Assembly: GCA_963700705.1 (NCBI GenBank)
Contig: CAVOYQ010000017.1
Span: 108,109-172,108, forward strand
Source of the DNA: JAHEFT01 sp963700705
GTDB taxonomy: Bacteria; Pseudomonadota; Gammaproteobacteria; Xanthomonadales; SZUA-36
Reading direction: 5' to 3'
DNA: 64,000 bases
Shown here: piece after piece, positions 1 to 6,622 of the stretch
Layout: each line of letters begins with the position of its first letter
How positions within the stretch are numbered: the first letter of the stretch is position 1
Translations under genes and position numbers: made by a program
Notes under the pieces: model-generated
Told to the model about the DNA's origin: nothing
The model's input: only the letters and a program-made list of their open reading frames with translations
The model's database searches: none

Positions 1-1
1 T

Positions 2-292
2 GGTTTTCGCATGAAGGTTCAGAAGGTCATGACGCTTTCCGAAGCCAAATCCCGTTTTGCCAAAGGACTCCAGATTTCATTGCGAGGTCCCGGAGAAGAT
101 ATTTGTTCTGCGCTGCAGTCGACTTTCGTTCCTTACCGGAACGGATCAGCCCAGGTCTGGCTTGATTACAGCAACCCGCGCGCACGGGTACGGATGGAAC
201 TGGGGGAGGAATGGCAGGTGAAAGCCTGTGAGGAACTGGTCGCTGCGCTGGGTGAACTGGAGATGGTCAGCGAGGCGCGGCTGGTTTATTAA
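2..292 (+). CDS. dnaE: DNA polymerase III alpha subunit, C-terminal end (partial)
   Basis: The reading frame is open from the window edge and ends in TAA at 290-292, so only about the last 96 residues of a roughly 1,150-residue protein are present. The tail, with QKVMTLSEAKSRFAKG and the final ELGEEWQVKACEELVAAL...EARLVY, has the form of the DnaE C-terminal region (OB fold and tau-interacting tail). DnaE is the catalytic polymerase of the replicative holoenzyme and binds the tau product of dnaX. An internal ATG at 11 is not the start. The call rests on the tail only, since no catalytic motif is in the window. Confidence 0.82.
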   Translation, partial: GFRMKVQKVMTLSEAKSRFAKGLQISLRGPGEDICSALQSTFVPYRNGSAQVWLDYSNPRARVRMELGEEWQVKACEELVAALGELEMVSEARLVY

Positions 293-304
293 GGGGGAAA
301 CGGC

Positions 305-357
305 GTAGGAGCGATTCTAATCGCGATATACCCGATCGCGAATGAATTCGCTCCTAC
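305..357. repeat. GTAG-type REP palindrome pair
   Basis: Two inverted copies (305-326 and 336-357) of a unit beginning GTAGGAGCGA and ending in CGCGA face each other between dnaE and the convergent lytic transglycosylase gene. The right copy carries the TAG stop codon of the transglycosylase (354-356) inside its GTAG. This is the same repeat family as the array at 1326-1511. Confidence 0.8.
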
Positions 358-1004
358 AACGCTTGCTGGTAGCGCCGGTAGAGGATTTTCACCCGGCGCA
401 CGTATTCCCGCGTTTCGTCGTATGGCGGTATTCCGCCGTATTTGGTCACCGCGTTTGGCCCCGCGTTGTAAGCGGCCATTGCCAAATCAAGATTTCCGCC
501 AAATTCATCCAGCAACCGCGAAAGGTAATGCGCACCCCCGCGAATGTTGTCGCCTGGATCGAACGGGTTGGAAACGTTCAGTTCAACCTGGGTGGAAGGC
601 ATCAACTGCATCAGCCCCTGGGCGCCCTTGGGAGACTGTGCATCGGGTTGATAGGCTGACTCGGCGTGAATAATCGCCCGGATGAGAGATTCATCCACTG
701 CGTTAAACTGCGAAGCAGAACGAATTTCCGCGCGAAAAGCCTGCGTGTTCAGCGGCACTTTCTCCCAGCTGATCGAACGGCATTTGGGATCGGCCGCATA
801 ACAGGGAAACCGCAGCACCTGGAAATCCCGGTCTTTCGGTGGTGCGATGTTGGAAAAGGTCACGATGCCGTTTTCATCAACCCACTTGTAAACCTGGGCG
901 TCAGCAGAAGCAGCAAGCAATAACAGGAGCGTTGCCGCCACAGCAGCCATCTTCCTGACAGATTTCCCGGCTATCCCTTGCACTGATGACTTCTCCATTT
1001 CCAT
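354..1004 (-). CDS. Secreted lytic transglycosylase with DUF4124 and SLT domains
   Basis: A signal peptide (KMAAVAATLLLLLAASADA) precedes a DUF4124 segment beginning AQVYKWVDENGIVTFSN. After a linker comes an SLT/goose-lysozyme-like domain: the catalytic Glu is in ESLIRAIIHAESAYQP, then GAQGLMQLMPST, GGAHYLSRLL and AMAAYNAGPNAV. Such enzymes cleave the MurNAc-GlcNAc bond of peptidoglycan in the periplasm, forming 1,6-anhydromuramyl products. The start is uncertain. I prefer the ATG at 1002-1004, but an ATG six bases further in and a longer form starting at 1046 are possible, and no convincing Shine-Dalgarno marks any of them. The stop lies within a REP element. Confidence 0.85.
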   Translation of the reverse strand: MEMEKSSVQGIAGKSVRKMAAVAATLLLLLAASADAQVYKWVDENGIVTFSNIAPPKDRDFQVLRFPCYAADPKCRSISWEKVPLNTQAFRAEIRSASQFNAVDESLIRAIIHAESAYQPDAQSPKGAQGLMQLMPSTQVELNVSNPFDPGDNIRGGAHYLSRLLDEFGGNLDLAMAAYNAGPNAVTKYGGIPPYDETREYVRRVKILYRRYQQAL

Positions 1005-1072
1005 GGCTGGTTTCAAATGTGCGCGACCTATTTTAAACTCAATCAAGTATTTCAGTCACTGTGGAGAAAATG

Positions 1073-1324
1073 ATGGGTGGATTAATCGCTTCATTGATCG
1101 TCGGCGGCATAGCCGGCTGGCTGGCCGGCGTGATCATGAAAGGCCAGGGCCTGGGCGTCCTGATGAACATCGTTGTCGGCATCATCGGCGGCGTGATTGG
1201 CGGTTGGCTTTTCGGCCTGTTCGGCGCGAATCTCGGCGCCGGAATTATTGGCTCCGTTATCACTGCCACGATCGGCGCCGTGATCCTGTTGTGGCTCGTG
1301 GGGAAGCTCAAGGGCAAGGCCTGA
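1073..1324 (+). CDS. GlsB/YeaQ/YmgE-family small membrane protein
   Basis: About 83 residues, almost entirely glycine-rich hydrophobic helices (GGLIASLIVGGIAGWLAG, then NIVVGIIGGVIGGWLFGLFG, then IGSVITATIGAVILLWLVG), the pattern of the 'transglycosylase-associated' GlsB/YeaQ family of inner-membrane stress proteins. The biochemical role of the family is unclear. I chose the ATG at 1073 because GGAG at 1063-1066 lies six bases upstream; a GTG at 1061 and an ATG at 1070 are alternatives. It converges on msrA across a tandem REP array. Confidence 0.85.
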   Translation: MGGLIASLIVGGIAGWLAGVIMKGQGLGVLMNIVVGIIGGVIGGWLFGLFGANLGAGIIGSVITATIGAVILLWLVGKLKGKA

Positions 1325-1325
1325 T

Positions 1326-1511
1326 CGCGATTGAAATCGCTCCTACGTTAAATCACCTGCGCGGCAGGAGCGAATTTATTCGCGATTGAAATCGCTCCTG
1401 CGTTAAATCACCTGCGCGGTAGGAGCGAATTTATTCGCGATTGAAATCGCTCCTGCGTTAAATCACCTGCGCGGTAGGAGCGAATTTATTCGCGATTGAA
1501 ATCGCTCCTAC
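1326..1511. repeat. 55-bp tandem array of REP palindromes
   Basis: Three full 55-bp units start at 1326, 1381 and 1436, and a partial fourth starts at 1491. Each unit pairs a CGCGATTGAAATCGCTCC arm with a GGAGCGAATTTATT arm around the spacer GTTAAATCACCTGCGCGG. Units two and three are nearly identical. The array fills the gap between two convergent genes and its last GTAG (on the minus strand) supplies the msrA stop codon. A role as a bidirectional transcription or mRNA-stability barrier is inference. Confidence 0.92.
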
Positions 1512-1984
1512 ACGTGACAGTAGCCGCCGCCATTTTTCTCAAAGTAACGCTGGTGATATTCCTCGGCGCGCCAGAACGTTGCCGCCGGTAAAACCTCGGT
1601 GACCACGGCAGAGGGCCACTTGCCCGATTCATTGATTTCGCTGATTTTTTCGCTGGCGGCCAGACGCTGCCCCTCGTCGTGCCAGAATATGGCGGAACGG
1701 TACTGGCTTCCAAAATCCGGCCCCTGGCGGTTCAGGGTAGTCGGGTTGTGCATGTCGAAAAACAGGTCCAGAAGCTCCCGGTAACCGGTTTTCTCATCAT
1801 CAAAGGTCACCTGGACCGCTTCTGCATGACCGGTGTCGCCGCCACAGACTTGCTTGTAAGTCGGGTTTTCCGTCACTCCACCCATGTAGCCGGACACCGC
1901 GTCCAGCACGCCATCAACTTCACGGAAACGTGCTTCCACACCCCAGAAACAACCTGCCGCGAAACTTGCTGTCTGTTGACTCAT
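1508..1984 (-). CDS. msrA: Peptide-methionine (S)-S-oxide reductase MsrA
   Basis: A 158-residue protein with the MsrA signature GCFWGVEARF, the catalytic Cys being residue 12, followed by SGYMGG, PTYKQVCGGDTGHAEAVQV and FDMHNPTTLNRQGPDFGSQYRSAIF. The C-terminal GGGYCHV supplies a candidate recycling cysteine. It reduces methionine-S-sulfoxide in free or protein form with thioredoxin as the usual reductant, in the cytoplasm. Its start overlaps the tesB stop by four bases, so the two are probably co-transcribed. Length is normal for a single-domain MsrA, with no fused MsrB. Confidence 0.95.
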   Translation of the reverse strand: MSQQTASFAAGCFWGVEARFREVDGVLDAVSGYMGGVTENPTYKQVCGGDTGHAEAVQVTFDDEKTGYRELLDLFFDMHNPTTLNRQGPDFGSQYRSAIFWHDEGQRLAASEKISEINESGKWPSAVVTEVLPAATFWRAEEYHQRYFEKNGGGYCHV

Positions 1985-2874
1985 TCTCCACTCTCCTTTT
2001 CGTTGTTGTCCCGGCGCAGGCGGATTACTCCCTCCTGTGCCGTGCTGGCCACCAGGTTGCCTTGCCGGTCAAAGATCATTCCCCTGGCGAGCCCGCGGCC
2101 ACCACTCGAACTGGGGCTGTCACACACATAAAGCAACCAGTCATCCAGCCGGAAATCCCGGTGAAACCACATCGCGTGGTCGAGGCTCGCGATGATCAGA
2201 TTGCCCTGCACCCACGAAATGCCGTGCGGCAGGGTTGCCGTACCCACCAGGTGAAAATCCGACACGTATGCCAGTATCGCCCGATGCAGGCGCGGGTCAT
2301 CTTCCAGTGGACCGTGCAATTTGAACCAAAGTTCCTTGAACGGTGGCTGCGGCGCCTGGTGGTCGGGGTCGGAACCCCGCACAGCGCGGAACTCGAATGG
2401 CCCGAAACGATCCAGCCAGCGCTGCATGCTCTTGGGCATATGATCGAATTCTTTCCGGGGCAGCAGTGCCATCGGGTTCAACGATTCCGGAGGTGTAACT
2501 TCAGGCATGCCGAACTGGTGTTCCAGCCCCTCCTCTTCGACCTGGAAGGACGCCGCCAGTGTGAAAATGGGCCGGCCGTGCTGAATCGCCACGACACGCC
2601 GTGCGCTGAAGCTGCCGCCGTCGCGGCTGCGGTCGACGCTGTAAACAATCGGCGCATTGTGATCGCCGGCGCGGAGGAAATAGGCGTGCAGGGAATGCGC
2701 CAGCCGGTCTTCGACCGTGTAACTGGCCGCCAACAGGGCCTGGGCAAGTACCTGCCCGCCAAAAACGCGTTCGGTGCCGATGTCACGGCTTACCCCCCGA
2801 AACAGATTGTCTTCGAGGGTTTCCAACTGCATCAACCTGAGGAGCTCATCAAAGGCTTCTGACTGTCTGGTCAT
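1981..2874 (-). CDS. tesB: Acyl-CoA thioesterase II
   Basis: A 297-residue double-hotdog thioesterase. The N-terminal half has GVSRDIGTERVFGGQVLAQA and LHAYFLRAGD; the C-terminal half has LIIASLDHAMWFH, SPSSSGGRGLARG and AQEGVIRLR, which hold the Asp, Thr/Ser and Gln positions of the TesB active site. It hydrolyses medium- and long-chain acyl-CoAs to free fatty acids in the cytoplasm. It is the first gene of a two-gene unit with msrA and is divergent from the kinase gene at 2925 across a 50-base gap. Confidence 0.93.
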   Translation of the reverse strand: MTRQSEAFDELLRLMQLETLEDNLFRGVSRDIGTERVFGGQVLAQALLAASYTVEDRLAHSLHAYFLRAGDHNAPIVYSVDRSRDGGSFSARRVVAIQHGRPIFTLAASFQVEEEGLEHQFGMPEVTPPESLNPMALLPRKEFDHMPKSMQRWLDRFGPFEFRAVRGSDPDHQAPQPPFKELWFKLHGPLEDDPRLHRAILAYVSDFHLVGTATLPHGISWVQGNLIIASLDHAMWFHRDFRLDDWLLYVCDSPSSSGGRGLARGMIFDRQGNLVASTAQEGVIRLRRDNNEKESGE

Positions 2875-2924
2875 GGAGGGTTAATTCCCGTGGAACCGCT
2901 GTTTAAATTCGTTACCATGTTGGC

Positions 2925-3797
2925 ATGTCCGGTGCCCAAGTCCAAGAGTTCTGTTCAGCTTCAGAAATCGAGTCATGGCTGAAGCTGAATACTTCGCTGC
3001 CGGCAGGAAACCGCTTTTCGCTGGCGGCTACCGGATTGGCTCTGCTGCAGCGGATCCAGGGTGACCGGGCCGGCAGCATTGGCATTTCGGGCGCCCCGGG
3101 AAGCGGAAAATCAACCCTGGCCCGCCTGCTGGCTCATTGCCTGAATAAAAAAGGCGTTCCGGCCTGCCTGCTTTCACTTGATGACTATTACCTGGGCCAG
3201 GCTGAAAGGGCGAAACTGGCGAAGGAAATTCACCCGCTTTTTCGTCACCGCGGGGTACCCGGGACGCACGACCTCAGCCGCCTTCTGGCGGATTATGACC
3301 GGCTCAGGAGCGGACATATTGAGGAAGTGCGACTGCCGGTTTTCGACAAGTCTGTGGACGACCGGGCTGTCGAATCCGAATGGCGTCCAGTCCATGCCGC
3401 CCCACAGATCATTATCCTCGAGGGTTGGTGTATCGGGGCGCGGCCGAAAAATAATCCGGATTTGCGGAAACCGTTGAACGAATTGGAACGCGCCGAAGAC
3501 GCCAGGTGTACCTGGCGCAATCATGTTCAACACCAGTGGCAACTCATGCACCTCGCCCTGGACAATCGTCTTGACGAGGTATGGTACATTCAGGTGCCCG
3601 GTTGGGATTCGGTCGTTGACTGGCGCTGGCAACAGGAACAGGAACTGACGCACAGGCGGTTGGACAACCGCCATGAGGTCGAACTTTTTCTCGCGGTTTT
3701 CGAGAGAATATTCCGGCACATGCAAAAAACTTATCCGCGGTGGGCAGACCGGGTGATCGCCGCCGACCGGAACCATGATTTCTGCCTGGTAACCTAA
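2925..3797 (+). CDS. P-loop kinase, D-glycerate 3-kinase (GLYK) type
   Basis: 290 residues. A Walker A loop, ISGAPGSGKSTLARLL, lies near residues 50-65, followed by LLSLDDYYLGQAER, RGVPGTHDL and a Walker-B-like IIILEGWCIGARP. This arrangement is that of the uridine-kinase-like family containing plant D-glycerate 3-kinase and bacterial YggC-like proteins. Glycerate kinase activity (ATP plus D-glycerate to 3-phosphoglycerate) is inferred from the family; other small-molecule kinases share the fold. It lies ten bases upstream of sbcB on the same strand. Confidence 0.75.
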   Translation: MSGAQVQEFCSASEIESWLKLNTSLPAGNRFSLAATGLALLQRIQGDRAGSIGISGAPGSGKSTLARLLAHCLNKKGVPACLLSLDDYYLGQAERAKLAKEIHPLFRHRGVPGTHDLSRLLADYDRLRSGHIEEVRLPVFDKSVDDRAVESEWRPVHAAPQIIILEGWCIGARPKNNPDLRKPLNELERAEDARCTWRNHVQHQWQLMHLALDNRLDEVWYIQVPGWDSVVDWRWQQEQELTHRRLDNRHEVELFLAVFERIFRHMQKTYPRWADRVIAADRNHDFCLVT

Positions 3798-3806
3798 GGT
3801 ACTGAT

Positions 3807-5264
3807 GTGAAGCCCTTAAAATCTTTTCTCTGGCATGATTACGAAACATTCGGCGCGAATCCGATGGCGGACAGGCCGGCACAATTTGCGGCCCTGAGGA
3901 CGGACCCGGACCTCAATCCGATTGATGAACCTGTGACCTGGTTCTGCTCGCCGTCGGACGACGTGTTACCCCACCCGATGGCCTGCCTGGTGACCGGGAT
4001 TACGCCACAGGAAGCCAAACTCAAGGGTATTATCGAAACCGAATTTGCGGGCAGGATCCTTGATGAAATGTCGCAACCGGGAACCTGTAGCGCGGGTTAC
4101 AACAGCATCCGTTTTGATGACACCGTCACGCGAAACCTGTTGTACCGAAACTTCCGGGACCCGTACGAGCGCGAGTACCGGAACGGCAACTCCCGTTGGG
4201 ACCTGATCGACCTGGCGCGGATGTGCTACGCGCTTCGACCGGAAGGGATCGAGTGGCCGATGCATGAACCGGGCAAACCCAGCTTTCGGCTGGAAGACCT
4301 CTGCCGCGCAAATGGAATTGCGCACGAAGGGGCGCACGATGCCCTGGTGGATGTGCGCGCCACCATCGACCTGGCGCGGCGGCTGAAAGCAGCTCAACCC
4401 AGGTTGTTCGAGTGGGCGCTGCAAATGCGAGAAAATGAACAGGTTGAGAAGTTGCTGGACACCGTCGAGCCAACACCGCTGCTGCATACGTCTTCACGCA
4501 TTCCCGCCATACGCGGTTGCACAGCAATGGTTCTGCCCCTGGCGGTGGTGCCAAACCGGCCCAGGTCAGTGATTGCATTTGACCTGGCCGCTGACCCCGG
4601 GCCCCTGTTCAGCGAACCTGCCGACGTCATTCGTGACCTGGTGTTTACCCCGGCCGGTGATCTACCGGAGGAAATGGAACGGTTGCCGTTGAAGATGATC
4701 CATGGCAATCACGTACCGATGCTGGCACCCATCGGCACACTCGCCGGCGTCGATACGGACCGGATCCACATGGACCCGGAATTGTGCAAGAAGCACGCGC
4801 GCCTGCTACTCGGAGCACTCCAGGCCGTCAGGGAGAAGGTGATCGAGGTTTTCGCAACCCCATATGACGGCTCTCCTGATAGTTCTGATCCGGACAGAAT
4901 GCTTTACTCAGGCGGTTTTTTTTCAGCCGCGGACAAGCACCTGATGAAAAAAATTCTGCTGGTGTCACCCGCGCAATTGGGAAGTCATCTATGGTCTTTC
5001 CAGGACAACCGGCTTCCATTGATGCTGTTCCGGTACCGCGCCCGGAACCATCCGGACACTTTGAGCATGGAAGAATCCCGTTTGTGGGAGCGGGACCGGC
5101 GTTTGCGACTGGTGGAAACCAATGACCCGGATTATTTCACCCTGGCCACCTTCAGGCTGGCGATGAATGAGCTAAGGGAACAGAAAAAAGATGAGCCGGG
5201 AGCCCAGAGAATTCTCGATAAACTGGATGCCTGGGTGATTGAATCGGGCATTGGCAACCTCTGA
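3807..5264 (+). CDS. sbcB: Exodeoxyribonuclease I
   Basis: 485 residues, close to the E. coli length. The DEDD-family exonuclease starts with FLWHDYETFGANPMADRPAQFAA, continues with AGYNSIRFDDTVTRNLLYRNFRDPYEREY and has an exoIII motif with the conserved His in EGAHDALVDVRATIDLAR. The SH3-like and C-terminal ExoI regions follow. It degrades single-stranded DNA 3' to 5' and acts in recombination and mismatch repair. The start is GTG at 3807 with AAGG at 3796-3799 upstream; an ATG two bases earlier runs straight into a stop. Confidence 0.96.
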   Translation: MKPLKSFLWHDYETFGANPMADRPAQFAALRTDPDLNPIDEPVTWFCSPSDDVLPHPMACLVTGITPQEAKLKGIIETEFAGRILDEMSQPGTCSAGYNSIRFDDTVTRNLLYRNFRDPYEREYRNGNSRWDLIDLARMCYALRPEGIEWPMHEPGKPSFRLEDLCRANGIAHEGAHDALVDVRATIDLARRLKAAQPRLFEWALQMRENEQVEKLLDTVEPTPLLHTSSRIPAIRGCTAMVLPLAVVPNRPRSVIAFDLAADPGPLFSEPADVIRDLVFTPAGDLPEEMERLPLKMIHGNHVPMLAPIGTLAGVDTDRIHMDPELCKKHARLLLGALQAVREKVIEVFATPYDGSPDSSDPDRMLYSGGFFSAADKHLMKKILLVSPAQLGSHLWSFQDNRLPLMLFRYRARNHPDTLSMEESRLWERDRRLRLVETNDPDYFTLATFRLAMNELREQKKDEPGAQRILDKLDAWVIESGIGNL

Positions 5265-5379
5265 GCTGAACAATTTCACCCACAGAGATTAAATCTACCT
5301 GAAAAGGTCGATCATCCCGGTAATGTGACAAACATTTTTCAAAGACTTAGAAGCACTTCCTCTATTTGATTCGAATTGT

Positions 5380-5388
5380 TTATACACA
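5380..5388 (+). promoter_or_regulatory. DnaA-box-like 9-mer
   Basis: TTATACACA matches the DnaA-box consensus TTATNCACA. It lies 170 bases left of an inverted pair of perfect boxes. One 9-mer alone is weak; the cluster makes it worth recording. Confidence 0.4.
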
Positions 5389-5557
5389 AGTGCCTGATTG
5401 TCTTTATGACAGAATTTTTACAATCCCTATGGCCCCGTGAATGCACACACATAATTTTATCTGTCTGATTTAAAAGGATATTTTTAAAGTGGTTAATTTT
5501 TGATCAAACTGGAACGACGCCCACGAGACCTTTGACCCCGCAGCTTTCTTAACAGGG

Positions 5558-5580
5558 TTATCCACAGCTTTTGTGGATAA
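5558..5580. promoter_or_regulatory. Inverted pair of perfect DnaA boxes
   Basis: TTATCCACA at 5558-5566 and its exact reverse complement TGTGGATAA at 5572-5580 are separated by five bases. As RNA the same sequence could form a 9-bp stem, but neither side is followed by a clear T-run, so a terminator is less likely. DnaA binding is inferred from consensus only. Confidence 0.5.
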
Positions 5581-5584
5581 GTTT

Positions 5585-5812
5585 TCAGGCTACGTTCAAA
5601 GCCAGTTGCAGGCCGTTTGGCGGCCTGGAAATCGCGGTTTTGCGGATGCTGGCTTTGCGCCTGAGCCGCTTTCTGGCCATCGGGGAAACAAATTCCACGT
5701 GGGACCCGTCTGAAAACTGCAACATCCAGATTTCGCGAACATCATCACCCGGCTGAGTTACCGCCACGACACCGGTTATCGTTTTGCCGATAAGATCCTG
5801 GTTTGCTCTCAT
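5585..5812 (-). CDS. Small hypothetical protein
   Basis: 75 residues beginning MRANQDLIGKTITGVVAV. A predicted beta-rich first half (EIWMLQFSDGSHVEFVSP) is followed by a basic stretch, RKRLRRKASIRK. I do not recognise the family with certainty, though short proteins with 'DLIGKTITG...FDDG' beginnings occur in many Gammaproteobacteria as uncharacterised. It has no signal peptide or membrane segment. It stands alone, ending five bases from the inverted DnaA boxes, and an RBS-like AAGGAG would lie just upstream of its ATG on the minus strand. Confidence 0.55.
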   Translation of the reverse strand: MRANQDLIGKTITGVVAVTQPGDDVREIWMLQFSDGSHVEFVSPMARKRLRRKASIRKTAISRPPNGLQLALNVA

Positions 5813-5892
5813 TTTCCGCTCCTTAACAAGAAATTATCCTGAGTCTGCATTCATTTAACTTCAGCAACTTCTCAAAACGTGAGAGGCCCGGT

Positions 5893-5925
5893 TAAAAAAA
5901 ATCCGGGCAGGATTGTCCTGCCCGG
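5893..5925 (-). terminator. Rho-independent terminator of the comEA-like gene
   Basis: A 10-bp GC-rich stem, CCGGGCAGGA with its complement, spans 5903-5925 and is followed on the minus strand by a run of eight T (5894-5901). It lies about 25 bases beyond the stop of the comEA-like gene. Six A on the other side make it partly bidirectional. Confidence 0.9.
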
Positions 5926-5948
5926 AAAAAAGGGCTCACTGCCGTAGT

Positions 5949-6230
5949 TCAGTTGTTTTCCTGGCTTGCTGTTTCCTGCAGGATGATCAGGTCGCGGTTT
6001 TTATCGATGGTTTTAAGACCGATTCCCTTGACGTTGACCAGCTCATCGACGTGATCAAACGACCCGTTGGCTTCGCGATATTCAACGATCAACTGGGCCT
6101 TGCTGAGGCCGATGCCCGTCAGGCTTTCGGATATTTCTTCGGCGGAAGCCGTGTTTACATTGACGGGTCCGGCCGCCCATACCGATGTGAAGAACAAGCT
6201 GCTTGCGATAAAGCTCAGGAGAAATTTCAT
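5949..6230 (-). CDS. ComEA-like helix-hairpin-helix DNA-binding protein
   Basis: About 93 residues. A signal peptide (MKFLLSFIASSLFFTSVWA) is followed by one ComEA-type double helix-hairpin-helix: VNVNTASAEEISESLTGIGLSKAQLIVEYR and the second HhH around VDELVNVKGIGLKTIDKNR. Short ComEA homologues bind double-stranded DNA in the periplasm and can pull DNA in during transformation. Other competence genes are not in the window, so that role is inference. I chose the ATG at 6228-6230 because GAGGG lies nine bases upstream; longer starts would put the signal peptide too far in. A strong terminator follows. Confidence 0.85.
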   Translation of the reverse strand: MKFLLSFIASSLFFTSVWAAGPVNVNTASAEEISESLTGIGLSKAQLIVEYREANGSFDHVDELVNVKGIGLKTIDKNRDLIILQETASQENN

Positions 6231-6449
6231 AAACTGCATCCCTCGTTTGGTGGTTGAACAAAGCACAGACGCCTGTGCTGCGAATTACTGAAAAGTGCAG
6301 GATCAAGATTAATCATGCGGCCGGGTTTTCCATAGATGGATTTAGCCCGTTTGCCTGTAGGAAATCGGAGACGCCTTTTGCGCGATCGGCCTTGAACAGA
6401 CCACCACCTTCCGGCACAATGCCCTTCCCCGGGCTTCCGGGGACTTCAA

Positions 6450-6565
6450 GGGTGGCCCCCGCTGGTCCCCTCGCGACGACAAGTTGTGAACCCCGTCAGG
6501 CCCGGAAGGGAGCAGCGGCAACAATGGACTCGGGCGCCGGGGTGCGGCGGGCGGGGGTTGCCACC
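6450..6565 (+). ncRNA. ffs: Signal recognition particle 4.5S RNA
   Basis: The SRP RNA tetraloop hairpin signature GTCAGG-CCCGGAAGGGAGCAGC lies at 6495-6516. The flanks form the long rod: GGGTGGCCCCCGC at about 6450 pairs with GCGGGGGTTGCCACC ending near 6565. Size (about 115 nt) and the place just upstream of dnaX fit a gammaproteobacterial ffs. The RNA binds Ffh and targets nascent inner-membrane proteins. The exact ends are estimated from the pairing, and I did not find a convincing promoter. Confidence 0.92.
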
Positions 6566-6622
6566 ATCTTCCGCTTCCAGTTTGCTATAGTGGACCCAAT
6601 GAACCTCGCTGAGACGCCATAG

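Larger units (their letters stand above)
5265..5584. other. AT-rich intergenic region with DnaA boxes
   Basis: This 320-base gap between convergent genes has no supported ORF. It is visibly richer in A/T than its neighbours, particularly at 5450-5510, has GATC sites, and contains three DnaA-box-like 9-mers listed separately. Confidence 0.6.

Noticed and set aside
1326..1511. CRISPR array
   Set aside because: The 55-bp units are repeated throughout, with no unique spacers and no cas genes; they are REP palindromes.
1930..2862. 310-codon open frame on the plus strand opposite tesB
   Set aside because: It is antisense to a clearly recognised thioesterase and has no family motif; high GC produces such frames.
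5558..5580. Rho-independent terminator of sbcB or the small gene
   Set aside because: The stem is A/T-rich and not followed by a convincing T-run on either strand; two consensus DnaA boxes explain it better.
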